Assembly: GCA_016938395.1 (NCBI GenBank)
Contig: JAFGUS010000035.1
Span: forward strand, 1-15,696
Length of the DNA: 15,696 nt
Direction of reading: 5' to 3'
Source: Coriobacteriia bacterium
GTDB taxonomy: Bacteria > Actinomycetota > Coriobacteriia > Anaerosomatales > Anaerosomataceae
A program made the translations under genes and the position numbers. Positions within the stretch are counted from its first letter, which is position 1; every line of letters starts with the position of its first letter. Positions 6,684-14,713 of this stretch are shown here, piece by piece. Under the pieces are notes generated by a model that saw only the letters and a list, made by a program, of their open reading frames with translations, did not search any database and was not told the origin of the DNA.

Positions 6684-9600
6684 ATGTCCGGGTTCGTCCA
6701 CCTGCATACGCACTCCGAGTACTCCCTGCTGGACGGGGCGGCACCGGTGACGGGGCTCGTGCGCCGCGCCGCCGAGCTCGGGATGCCGGCGCTCGCGCTC
6801 ACCGATCACGGCTACATGTACGGCGCGGTCGACTTCCACCGGGAGGCCACCAAGGCTGGCATCAAGCCGATCATCGGTTGCGAGGTCTACTTCACCCCCG
6901 AGCGGCAACTCACCGGCGGCAAGCCGGCGCTCTACCACCTGCTGCTGCTCGCCAAGGACGCCGCCGGGTACCGCAACCTCATGGCGCTCGTGTCCGACGC
7001 CGCCACCGCCGGCTTCTACTACAAGCCGCAGGTGGACCTTGCGCTGCTCGAGCGGTATGCCGAGGGTCTCATCGGCACCTCGGCCTGTATGAGCGGCATC
7101 CTGAGCAAGTCCATCGAGCGCGGCGACCCCGAGGAGGCGCGTCGGTGGGCCGAGACCTATGCGGGCATCTTCGCGCCGGGCGACTTCTACGTCGAGTTGC
7201 AGGAGCAGGGCCTCGCCGGCGACAACGGCATCACCCAGCGGCAGATCAACCGGGAGCTCGCGTCGATCGCGGCGGATCTCGGCCTTGCCACGATCGCCAC
7301 CAACGACATCCACTACCTGTCGCGCGACGACGCCATCACGCAGGACTTGCTGCTCTGCATCGGCACCGGGTCCAAGGTCGATGACGTGGGCAGGATGAAG
7401 TTCTCCTGCGACGAGTTCTTCATGAAGTCGGCCGATGAGATGGCCGCCGTGATGACCGAGTACCCCGAGGCGATCGCCGGTACGCTCGAGGTCGCCGAGA
7501 AGTGTGACGTGGTGTTCGAGTCGGGCCGCATCATCCTGCCCACGTTCGCCGTGCCCGAGGGGCAGACCGAGGAGTCGCTCCTGCGCGAGCGCACGCTCGA
7601 GGGGATGGTGCGGCGGTTCGGTGACCCGGTGCCCGCCGACGCGCTCGAGCGCATGGAGTCCGAGCTGTCGGTCATCAACGCGCAGGGCTTCGCCGCGTAC
7701 TTCCTCATCGTCTCGGACTTCACCCAGTGGGCGAAGGACAACGGCATCGGCGTCGGACCGGGTCGTGGCTCGGCGGCTGGCTCGATCGTGTCCTACGCGC
7801 TTGGCATCACCAACCTCGACCCGCTCGCCAACGGCCTGCTCTTCGAGCGGTTCCTCTCCACCGAGCGCACCGAGATGCCCGACATCGATATGGACTTCGA
7901 CGACGAGCGGCGCGGCGAGGTCATCGACTACGTGCGTCGCGTCTACGGCGAGGATAAGGTCGCCCAGATCATCACCTTCGGCACGCTCAAGGCGCGGCAG
8001 GCGATCAAGGACGCCGGTCGCGTGCTCGGTTATCCGTATGGCATCCCCGACCGGATCAGCAAGATGATCCCGACGATGCCGCTTGATATCACGGTCGAGG
8101 AGGCGCTTCGCGGCAACGACGATCCGAAGCGCAAGGTCACGCCGAGTCCGGAGCTCGTGGCCGACTACGAGGCGAACCCGGACACCAAGCGCATCATCGA
8201 TGCCGCGATGGGCCTCAACGGCATCAAGCGCAACGAGGGCGTGCACGCTGCCGGCGTGGTCATCTGCCCCACGCCGCTCTGCGAGCATCTGCCGATCAAG
8301 AAGGACACCAAGGGCGGCGCGATCATCACGCAGTACGACGGGCCGACGGTGGCCGAGCTCGGGCTCCTCAAGATGGACTTTCTCGGTCTGCGCACGCTCA
8401 CCGTCATCGCGAAGGCGGTGGCGGCGATCCGGGCCAACCACGGCGTTGTAATCGACGTGGACGCGCTTCCGATGGACGATGCGAAGACGTGGGCGCTGTT
8501 GCAGCGTGCGGACACCGACGGCGTGTTCCAAGTGGAGTCGCCCGGCATGAAGCGCGTCCTGCAGAAGCTCAAGCCCACCACGTACGCGGATCTCGTAGCG
8601 GTGGTCGCGCTGTTCCGGCCGGGACCGATGGACTCGATCGACGACTTCGTCAACCGCAAGCACGGTCGAGCGGCGGTCACGTACTACGACGACCGGCTGC
8701 GCTACATCCTGGAGGAGACGTACGGCGCCATCGTCTACCAGGAGCAGGTCATGCGCATCTCGATGGAGATGGCTGGCTTCACGGCGGCCAAGGCCGACAA
8801 GCTCCGCAAGGGCATGGGCAAGAAGATCCAGGAGGTCGTCGATGCGCTCCACCCCGAGTTCATCGCGGGTGCGGTCGAGCGTAGGTACGACCGCTCGGTA
8901 GCCCAGAAGGTCTGGGACGACATCGCCGAGTTCGCCAAGTATGCCTTCAACAAGAGCCACGCGGCCGCATACGGGATGCTCGCCTACCAGACCGCGTACC
9001 TGAAGGCGCACTACCCGCTCGAGTTCATGGCGGCCACACTCACGAGCTACACCGGCAAGACCGACACCATCGTGAAGTACGTGGCGGCCTGCAACGCCGC
9101 CGGCATGAAGGTGCTGCCGCCGGACGTGAACTCGTCCGGTCGCGACTTCACCGCCACGGATGACGCCATCACGTTCGGCCTCGCGGGCATCCGCGGCGTG
9201 GGCGAGGGCGTGGTGGACGCGATCGTCGCCGAGCGTGAGGTCGGCGGCCCCTTCATCTCACTCCAGGACTTCTGCGGCCGCGTGGACATGCACCAGCTCA
9301 ACAAGAAGACACTCGAGGCGCTCATCAAGGGCGGCGCTTTCGACTCCACGGGCTACACGCGCAAGCACCTCTTCGGCATGATGGATGCCGCCGTCGATGC
9401 GGCCGCGAAGCGCCAGCGCGACGCGGACCGTGGGCAGACCTCCATGTTCGACCTCTTCGGCAGTGACGAGCACGGGCTCGACGATGACGTTCCGCTTCCC
9501 AACGACGATGAGTGGGAGAAGGGCATAAAGCTCGCCTTTGAGAAGGAGATGCTCGGCATCTACGTGTCCGATCACCCGTTGAGCGACATCGCGCCCCTCA

Positions 9601-10157
9601 TCGAGAGCGCGCGCACCATGTCGCTCGGCGGCACGGCCGAGTTCCGCGACGGGCAGTCGGGCTGGTTCGCCGGCATCGTCTCCAACGTGGACCGGCGCGC
9701 CACGAAGGCGGGCAAGATGATGGCGAGCTTCACGCTCGAGGACCTCGAGGGTGCGATCGAGGCGGTCGTGTTCCCCCAGGCCTACGAACGGTATCGCGAT
9801 GTGATCGTGGTGGACAGCGTCGTGCGCGTGCGGGCGAAGATCGAGCGTGCCGACCGCGAAAGCAAGCTCATCGTCCAGGAGATGCAGCCCCTCGGTGAGA
9901 ACGGACGCTTTGAGCGGCCTCCGGGCACGCTTGTGGTGCGAGCCCCACTCGAGGTGCTCGGCAATGGCGGTGGCGTCCGGTTCAAGGAGATCCTCTCCCG
10001 GTATCCGGGGAAGGACGCCGTGAAGATTCAGCTTATCAACGGGGGCGGGGAGAAACAGCTCGAGATGGGGGACGCGTACAAGGTCGACAGCTCGGCGGCC
10101 GGCCTTCACGCGGAGCTCAAGGAGCTCCTGGGCGACGGTTCGGTCCGCGAGGGGTGA
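6684..10157 (+). CDS. dnaE: DNA polymerase III subunit alpha (DnaE)
   Basis: The replicative polymerase catalytic subunit, 1157 residues, close to E. coli DnaE in length. The N-terminal PHP domain (about 1-270) begins HLHTHSEYSLLDGA and keeps what look like all metal ligands: His8, His10, Asp17, His42, Glu67, His85, Cys135, Asp208 and His210. That pattern is found in PHP domains with 3'-5' exonuclease activity, such as mycobacterial DnaE1. The polymerase core has VGPGRGSAAGS (about 357-367), PDIDMDFDDERRGEVI with catalytic Asp402 and Asp404, and LKMDFLGLRTL with the third aspartate. It continues with FQVESPGMK, RPGPMDSIDDFVNRKHG and KYAFNKSHAAAYG. Late helix-hairpin-helix (GLAGIRGVGEGVVDAI) and OB-fold (GWFAGIVSNVDRRATKAGKMMASFTLED) regions follow. 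The ATG at 6684 lies 2 nt after the YerC-like stop, with a distant, modest GAGGGTGG site, which suggests coupling. It is of the DnaE1 type; an ImuC/DnaE2 role is unlikely given length and PHP conservation. Confidence 0.97.
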   Translation: MSGFVHLHTHSEYSLLDGAAPVTGLVRRAAELGMPALALTDHGYMYGAVDFHREATKAGIKPIIGCEVYFTPERQLTGGKPALYHLLLLAKDAAGYRNLMALVSDAATAGFYYKPQVDLALLERYAEGLIGTSACMSGILSKSIERGDPEEARRWAETYAGIFAPGDFYVELQEQGLAGDNGITQRQINRELASIAADLGLATIATNDIHYLSRDDAITQDLLLCIGTGSKVDDVGRMKFSCDEFFMKSADEMAAVMTEYPEAIAGTLEVAEKCDVVFESGRIILPTFAVPEGQTEESLLRERTLEGMVRRFGDPVPADALERMESELSVINAQGFAAYFLIVSDFTQWAKDNGIGVGPGRGSAAGSIVSYALGITNLDPLANGLLFERFLSTERTEMPDIDMDFDDERRGEVIDYVRRVYGEDKVAQIITFGTLKARQAIKDAGRVLGYPYGIPDRISKMIPTMPLDITVEEALRGNDDPKRKVTPSPELVADYEANPDTKRIIDAAMGLNGIKRNEGVHAAGVVICPTPLCEHLPIKKDTKGGAIITQYDGPTVAELGLLKMDFLGLRTLTVIAKAVAAIRANHGVVIDVDALPMDDAKTWALLQRADTDGVFQVESPGMKRVLQKLKPTTYADLVAVVALFRPGPMDSIDDFVNRKHGRAAVTYYDDRLRYILEETYGAIVYQEQVMRISMEMAGFTAAKADKLRKGMGKKIQEVVDALHPEFIAGAVERRYDRSVAQKVWDDIAEFAKYAFNKSHAAAYGMLAYQTAYLKAHYPLEFMAATLTSYTGKTDTIVKYVAACNAAGMKVLPPDVNSSGRDFTATDDAITFGLAGIRGVGEGVVDAIVAEREVGGPFISLQDFCGRVDMHQLNKKTLEALIKGGAFDSTGYTRKHLFGMMDAAVDAAAKRQRDADRGQTSMFDLFGSDEHGLDDDVPLPNDDEWEKGIKLAFEKEMLGIYVSDHPLSDIAPLIESARTMSLGGTAEFRDGQSGWFAGIVSNVDRRATKAGKMMASFTLEDLEGAIEAVVFPQAYERYRDVIVVDSVVRVRAKIERADRESKLIVQEMQPLGENGRFERPPGTLVVRAPLEVLGNGGGVRFKEILSRYPGKDAVKIQLINGGGEKQLEMGDAYKVDSSAAGLHAELKELLGDGSVREG

Positions 10158-10175
10158 GGAGATGCGGCCGGGGCG

Positions 10176-10204
10176 GTCGACCGGTGTGCTGTCGCACGGT
10201 CGAC
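10176..10204 (+). terminator. Long hairpin after dnaE (candidate terminator)
   Basis: GTCGACCG (10176-10183) pairs perfectly with CGGTCGAC (10197-10204). After a single bulged G, TGTG (10185-10188) pairs with CGCA (10193-10196, one G-T pair) around a CTGT loop. Outer GGGGC (10170-10174) and GCCCC (10213-10217) could extend it. It lies 18 nt after the dnaE stop and before the his promoter. There is no T-tract, so it would be a U-less or protein-assisted terminator. Confidence 0.55.
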
Positions 10205-10235
10205 GGACCCTTGCCCCGAGGTCCACTTCCACGGG

Positions 10236-10264
10236 TTGACGCGCTACGCCGGGCGTGTGATACT
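10236..10264 (+). promoter_or_regulatory. Promoter of the histidine operon
   Basis: TTGACG (10236-10241, 5 of 6 to TTGACA) and GATACT (10259-10264, 4 of 6 to TATAAT) are separated by exactly 17 nt, and TGT before the -10 gives an extended -10. Transcription would start near 10271, about 44 nt before the hisZ GTG. This is the best promoter in the window. Confidence 0.75.
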
Positions 10265-10279
10265 GCCGTACTGTATCAC
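10257..10279 (+). promoter_or_regulatory. Operator-like inverted repeat at the his promoter
   Basis: GTGATAC (10257-10263) and GTATCAC (10273-10279) are perfect reverse complements separated by 9 nt. The element covers the -10 box and the expected start site, so a bound dimer would block RNA polymerase. The half-site centres are 16 nt apart. A further GTATC at 10294-10298 lies 21 nt (two helical turns) after the right arm, next to the ribosome site. The nearby TrpR/YerC-like protein is the obvious candidate regulator; that link is inference. Confidence 0.6.
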
Positions 10280-10314
10280 TCTACCGCGCTAAAGTATCGG
10301 GAGGTGACCGTACC

Positions 10315-11592
10315 GTGCAGCCCATGACGCCCCGGGGATTCCGCGACGTTCTCTACGCCCAGGCTCGCGAACGCGAGGCGGTCGCCTCGGCGATGAGTGC
10401 GGTCTTCGCGTCGTGGGGTTACGAGCCCGTCGAGACGCCGGTCGTCGAGCAGTACCGCACGCTCGAGGCTGGTGTGGGCGGTGATCTCGAGCGCACGGCC
10501 TTCCGGCTGTTCGACCTCGACGGGTCGCTCCTCGCGCTCCGCCCCGAGATGACCGTGCCGATTGCGCGGGTGGTGGCCTCACGTTTGGACGACTCGGCCG
10601 GTCCCGAGCGCATCCGCTACGTGGCGGACGTCTTCCGCGAACACGAGTCGTTGCGCGGCCAGTCGCGCCAGTTCCGCCAGGTGGGCATCGAGCTCGTCGG
10701 CGCTGCGGGTGCCGCTGCGGATGCCGAGGTCGTTCTGCTGCTCGTGCGGGCCCTGCAGGCCGCGGGCCTCACCGCGTTCACCGTCGGCATGGGTACTGCC
10801 GAGGTGCTCCGAGGCATCCTCGACCGCGCTGGCGGCCCCACCGAGTGGCGCGACGCGGTCGTGGCCGCCGCCCAGGGCCGCAACCTCGTGGAGATCGACC
10901 GCCTGGCCGCGCGCAGCGACCTGAGTCCCGAGATCGCCGAGGCGCTCCGGGCCGTGCCGCGTATCCGCGGAGGGGCCGAGGCGCTCGAGCAGGTGGCCCG
11001 GTACGCGGCGTCGTGTGGCGTTGCCGAGGCGCTCGCGTCCTTCGCTGAGACGTGGCGCGTGCTCGACGGCCTCGGCCTGGCGCCGCACCTCCTGCTCGAC
11101 TTCGGCATCATGCGCTCGTTCGGCTACTACACGGGCCTGCAGCTCGAGGCGTACGCGCCGGGGCTCGGTCTGCCGCTCGCCGGCGGCGGCCGTTACGACG
11201 GCCTGCTCTCGGCGTTCGGGCGGCCTCGCCCGGCGGCCGGGTTCGCACTCGGGCTTGAGCGCGTGATGATCGCGTGCGCCGAGCAGGGCCGCACGCCGGT
11301 TCTCGAGCCGCTCGATGCGGTGGTCGGCGGTGAGGATGCGGTGGCGGTCTTCGCGGCTGCCGAGCGCCTCGCCGATGCTGGATGGCGCGTGCGGGTCTCG
11401 CCGGGGTCCGACGGGGCCACTCTGGCCGCCGAAGCCGAAGTCGCCGGCGCTGCCGCGCTCGCGGCTGACGGTAGCAGCATCGTGAGGCTCGATGTCGCGG
11501 GCGAACCTGTCGGCGCGCTCGGGGCCGACATACCGGTCCCGCCCGACGCCGGGCTACCGTCCGACGCGCCCGAATCGGGTGAGTCGCGATGA
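10315..11592 (+). CDS. hisZ: ATP phosphoribosyltransferase regulatory subunit (HisZ)
   Basis: HisZ is a histidyl-tRNA-synthetase-like protein without aminoacylating function; it forms a hetero-oligomer with short HisG and is needed for its activity and histidine feedback. The 425-residue protein starts MQPMTPRGFRDVLYAQAREREAV and has ASWGYEPVETPVVEQYRTL, LRPEMTVPIARVVASR, RYVADVFREHESLRGQSRQFRQVGIELVG (the motif 2 region), FGIMRSFGYYTGLQLEAYAPG, and GGGRYDGLLSAFGRPRPAAGFALGLERVM. The TRPEMT-type core and the immediate pairing with a short hisG separate it from HisS. After about residue 330 comes an anticodon-domain-like segment and a low-complexity Pro/Asp-rich tail, making it longer than many HisZ. 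The GTG at 10315 has GGGAGGTGA 8 nt upstream; an ATG at 10324 is too far from it. The stop overlaps the hisG start (ATGA), so the two are translationally coupled. Confidence 0.92.
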   Translation: MQPMTPRGFRDVLYAQAREREAVASAMSAVFASWGYEPVETPVVEQYRTLEAGVGGDLERTAFRLFDLDGSLLALRPEMTVPIARVVASRLDDSAGPERIRYVADVFREHESLRGQSRQFRQVGIELVGAAGAAADAEVVLLLVRALQAAGLTAFTVGMGTAEVLRGILDRAGGPTEWRDAVVAAAQGRNLVEIDRLAARSDLSPEIAEALRAVPRIRGGAEALEQVARYAASCGVAEALASFAETWRVLDGLGLAPHLLLDFGIMRSFGYYTGLQLEAYAPGLGLPLAGGGRYDGLLSAFGRPRPAAGFALGLERVMIACAEQGRTPVLEPLDAVVGGEDAVAVFAAAERLADAGWRVRVSPGSDGATLAAEAEVAGAAALAADGSSIVRLDVAGEPVGALGADIPVPPDAGLPSDAPESGESR

Positions 11593-12266
11593 TGGCGCGA
11601 CGCGGGCCGGGCGAACGCGCGCTCCGAATGGCGCTCCCGAAAGGCGCCCTGTATCCCGACTCGGTGGCACTTCTCGCTGCCGCCGGGCTCGACGTGACCG
11701 GTCTGGCCGACCCCGGCCGGCAACTCACGGTATCTGCCGGCGACATCGAGTACATCATCGGCAAGCCGGCCGATATCCCCGTCTACGTGGCGTACGGCGC
11801 GGTGGACGTGGCCATCGCGGGAGCCGACGTGCTCATCGAGGCCGCGCTCGACGTGGTCGAGATGGCCGACCTCCACTTCGGGGCGTGTCGGTTCGTGGTC
11901 GCCGAGCCCGAGGGCGCAGAGCGCGATGTGGCCGAGCTCTACCGGCACCTCGGCGTCATCAGGGTGGCCACCAAGTACCCGCGCATCACCGAGTCGTACT
12001 ACGCCGGTCGTGGCGTCCAGGTGGAACTCGTCAAGCTTTCGGGAAACATCGAACTTGCGCCCCTTATCGGGCTGGCAGACCAAGTGGTGGACATCACCGC
12101 GACGGGTACGACGCTCCGCGAGAACCGCCTGCGGATCGTTGACGACGTGCTCGCGTCCACCGCACGCTTCGTCGCCAACCCGGTGAGTCTCAGGACTGAC
12201 AGCGATCGCGTGACGCGGCTTGCGGCGGCACTTGCCGACGCGGCCGAGGCACGCGAGAAGGAGTGA
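11589..12266 (+). CDS. hisG: ATP phosphoribosyltransferase, short form (HisG)
   Basis: HisG catalyses the first committed step of histidine synthesis, ATP + PRPP to phosphoribosyl-ATP. The 225-residue product is the short (HisGS) form without the C-terminal histidine-binding domain, so it depends on HisZ, encoded directly upstream. Seen in sequence: ALRMALPKGALYPDSV near the N-terminus, VDVAIAGADVLIE, VATKYPRITESYYAGRGV, and GNIELAPLIGLADQVVDITATGTTLREN. The last contains the PRPP-binding loop around residues 168-176. The chosen start is the ATG overlapping the hisZ stop in ATGA; a second ATG follows at 11592 and cannot be excluded. The residues before ALRMALPKG form a short charged extension (MMARRGPGER). 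HisD follows after 5 nt. Confidence 0.95.
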   Translation: MMARRGPGERALRMALPKGALYPDSVALLAAAGLDVTGLADPGRQLTVSAGDIEYIIGKPADIPVYVAYGAVDVAIAGADVLIEAALDVVEMADLHFGACRFVVAEPEGAERDVAELYRHLGVIRVATKYPRITESYYAGRGVQVELVKLSGNIELAPLIGLADQVVDITATGTTLRENRLRIVDDVLASTARFVANPVSLRTDSDRVTRLAAALADAAEAREKE

Positions 12267-12271
12267 GCGCG

Positions 12272-13582
12272 ATGATGCGACGCATAGACCTCGCCCGCGG
12301 CAGGCGCCTCACCAGCGCGGACGTTCCGCGGACCGGCGGCATCGACGCCGAGGTGCTCGGGGTGGCCCAGCGCATCATCGACGACGTGCGGGCGCGGGGA
12401 GACGAGGCGCTCATCGCGCTCACCGCGCAGTTCGACGGCGCCACGCTCGAGGACCTGCGCGTGAGCGACGAGGAGATCGAGCTCGCGGTCGCCCAGGTGG
12501 GAGACGGGTTCCGCGAGGCGATCGCGTCGGCGGCCTACTCGATCGCGGCGTTTCACGAGCGGCAGGTATCGCAGTCGTGGTTCACGGCCGAGGAGGGCGG
12601 CGTCTTCCTCGGACAGAAGGTCACGCCGCTTGAACGTGTGGGCATCTACGTGCCCGGCGGGCGTGCCTGCTATCCGTCCTCGGTGCTCATGAACGCCATC
12701 CCGGCGATCGTCGCGGGCGTGGGGGAGATCGCCATGGTGGTGCCGCCGGATGCCGACGGGCGCGTGAACCCGTATACGCTCGCCGCGGCGGCCGAGGTCG
12801 GCCTTACCGAGATCTACAAGGTGGGTGGCGCGCAGGCGGTGGCCGCGCTCGCATACGGGACCGCCACCATACCGCGCGTGGACAAGATCACCGGACCGGG
12901 CAACGCGTACGTCACTGCCGCGAAGAAGCTTGTGATGGGGGATGTGGGGATCGACATGCTCGCCGGCCCCTCCGAGGTGCTCATCTTGGCCGATGAGACC
13001 GCTGAGCCTGCGTTCGTGGCCATCGACCTCATGGCGCAAGCCGAGCACGACCCCCGCGCGACGACATATCTCGTGACTACCGACGAGTCGCTTCCAGGCG
13101 AGGTGGAGATCGCGCTCCGCGAGCTACTCACCACGTCACCGCGCGCCGAGGTGATCGAGCGCTCGCTCACCGATAACGGCGTCGTGGTGGTCTGTCCGGA
13201 CGTTGACGTGGCGCTCGACGCCGCCAACCTCATCGCGCCGGAGCACCTCGAGGTGATGATGGCCGAGCCGCTCGAGCTCCTCGGCGCGATCCGCAACGCC
13301 GGAGCCATCTTCCTGGGACCATGGACGCCGGAGAGTGTCGGCGACTACGTGGCCGGGCCCAACCACGTGCTTCCCACGGGCGGGACGGCGCGCTTCTCGA
13401 GCCCACTTTCCGTGGACGACTTCGTCAAGAAGTCGTCGGTCTTGAGCTACTCGCTCGAGGCGCTCGAGGCCGACGGCGGCACGGTCATGACCATCGCCGA
13501 GGCCGAGGGGCTCGACGCGCACGCGCGCGCGGTGGCGCTTCGGCTGGCACTGGCACTCGGGATGGAGGATGAGCTGTCGTGA
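12272..13582 (+). CDS. hisD: Histidinol dehydrogenase
   Basis: A zinc- and NAD+-dependent enzyme that oxidises histidinol to histidine in two steps, the last reactions of the pathway. The 436-residue protein matches the family length. Seen in order: YVPGGRACYPSSVLMNAIPA, VGGAQAVAALAYGT, DKITGPGNAYVTAAKKLVMG and IDMLAGPSEVLILAD. The zinc ligands appear as Gln256 and His259 in MAQAEHDP, Asp358 in VGDYVAGPNHVLPTGG, and His417 near the C-terminus. The general-base pair Glu324-His325 lies in IAPEHLEVM. These positions match E. coli HisD within a few residues. The ATG at 12272 is chosen because AAGGAG (12258-12263) is 8 nt upstream; a GTG at 12263 overlaps that site and an ATG at 12275 is possible. 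The stop overlaps the hisC GTG by four bases. Confidence 0.97.
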   Translation: MMRRIDLARGRRLTSADVPRTGGIDAEVLGVAQRIIDDVRARGDEALIALTAQFDGATLEDLRVSDEEIELAVAQVGDGFREAIASAAYSIAAFHERQVSQSWFTAEEGGVFLGQKVTPLERVGIYVPGGRACYPSSVLMNAIPAIVAGVGEIAMVVPPDADGRVNPYTLAAAAEVGLTEIYKVGGAQAVAALAYGTATIPRVDKITGPGNAYVTAAKKLVMGDVGIDMLAGPSEVLILADETAEPAFVAIDLMAQAEHDPRATTYLVTTDESLPGEVEIALRELLTTSPRAEVIERSLTDNGVVVVCPDVDVALDAANLIAPEHLEVMMAEPLELLGAIRNAGAIFLGPWTPESVGDYVAGPNHVLPTGGTARFSSPLSVDDFVKKSSVLSYSLEALEADGGTVMTIAEAEGLDAHARAVALRLALALGMEDELS

Positions 13583-14712
13583 AGGGACTGCGCTCACCGC
13601 GGCCGGACCTCGAGTATCTCGTCCCGTACGACGCCAAGGACGTGCGGGCCGACATCGTGCTCTCTGCCAACGAGAACCCGCACAACCTGCCCGGGGAGCT
13701 GCTCGACAAGCTCGCCGACCGGGTGCGCCACCAGATCGATTTCAACCGCTATCCCGATCCGCTCTCCACGCGGCTTCGCGCGGCAATCGCCGAGGCCAAC
13801 GGCCTTGAGCCCGACAACGTGCTCGTGGGAAACGGCGGCGACGAGATCATCCTCGACATCGTGCTGGCGTGGGGCGGCCCCGGCCGGACGCTTCTCGACC
13901 TTCCGCCCACCTTTGCGATGTACGGCATCGACGCGCGCATGACGGGCACGACGATCGTGGAGGTGCCACGGCTCGCTGACTTCGCCGTAGATGAAGCGGC
14001 GCTCCTCGGTGCCATCGCCGAACACGATCCGGACATCGTGGTGATCGCCAACCCGAACAATCCCACCGGCACGATGGCGCCCGAGACACTCCTCATCGAG
14101 GTGCTGAACGCCACTGACGCGATCGTGCTCGTCGACGAGGCGTACTTCGAGTTCAGCCGTCAGACGATGCGCCCACACATGAGCCGTCATCACAACCTCG
14201 CGATCCTCCGCACCTTCTCCAAAGCGTTCTCCCTTGCGGGACTGCGCGCCGGCTACCTGCTCGCGAGTTCGGATGTCACGCGCGAGCTCACCAAGGTGCG
14301 GCAGCCGTACTCGGTAAACCGCTTCACGCAGCTTGCTGCCGCACTCACGTTCCGCGAGCGCGTGGTGTTCGAGTCCGGAGTGCGGGAGACGATGCGCAAC
14401 CGCGACATGCTCTCGCACGGACTCTCGACGCTGCCCGGTGTCGAGGTCTTTCCCTCAGAGGCGAACTTCGTGCTGTTCCGGGTGGAGCAGGCGTCCGCGG
14501 TCTGGCGCGACCTGCTCCACGACCACTCGATCCTCATCCGCGACGTGTCGCGCACGCCAGGTCTCGAGAACTGCCTGCGTGTGACGGTGGGGACCGAGCA
14601 CGAGACCGCGCGGTTCCTGGCTGCGATGGACGACATCATGGCGCGCAAGCGCGCCTCGGCACACTTCGGCATGAATCCGGCGGACATGTCTACAGTCGAG
14701 GAAGGTGAGTGA
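13579..14712 (+). CDS. hisC: Histidinol-phosphate aminotransferase
   Basis: A PLP-dependent class I/II aminotransferase that converts imidazole acetol phosphate and glutamate to histidinol phosphate. The 377-residue protein has LSANENPHNLP (about 29-38), FNRYPDPLSTRLRAAIA, LVGNGGDEIILDIVLAW, PNNPTGTM (159-166) and LVDEAYFEFS with the PLP-binding Asp/Tyr. RTFSKAFSLAGLRAGY follows with the Schiff-base lysine at Lys215, and the C-terminal part has FPSEANFVLFRV and CLRVTVGT. Start at GTG 13579, which overlaps the hisD stop (GTGA), with GGAGG 10 nt upstream. A C-terminal extension of about 20 residues (KRASAHFGMNPADMSTVEEG) follows the usual domain end and looks unstructured. Family members can also act on aromatic amino acids, but the operon position makes the histidine role very likely. 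The stop is one base before the hisB ATG. Confidence 0.96.
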   Translation: MKGLRSPRPDLEYLVPYDAKDVRADIVLSANENPHNLPGELLDKLADRVRHQIDFNRYPDPLSTRLRAAIAEANGLEPDNVLVGNGGDEIILDIVLAWGGPGRTLLDLPPTFAMYGIDARMTGTTIVEVPRLADFAVDEAALLGAIAEHDPDIVVIANPNNPTGTMAPETLLIEVLNATDAIVLVDEAYFEFSRQTMRPHMSRHHNLAILRTFSKAFSLAGLRAGYLLASSDVTRELTKVRQPYSVNRFTQLAAALTFRERVVFESGVRETMRNRDMLSHGLSTLPGVEVFPSEANFVLFRVEQASAVWRDLLHDHSILIRDVSRTPGLENCLRVTVGTEHETARFLAAMDDIMARKRASAHFGMNPADMSTVEEGE

Positions 14713-14713
14713 C

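Noticed and set aside
6606..9011. Long open frame of 801 codons on the - strand opposite dnaE
   Set aside because: It lies entirely antisense to a clear dnaE (and the end of the TrpR-like gene). Its protein is rich in Arg, His, Val and Asp with no recognisable motif, as expected for the mirror of GC-biased codons.
10315..11592. Histidyl-tRNA synthetase (hisS) as an alternative reading of this gene
   Set aside because: The sequence has the HisZ-type LRPEMTVPIAR core and is fused by overlap to a short hisG, which requires HisZ.
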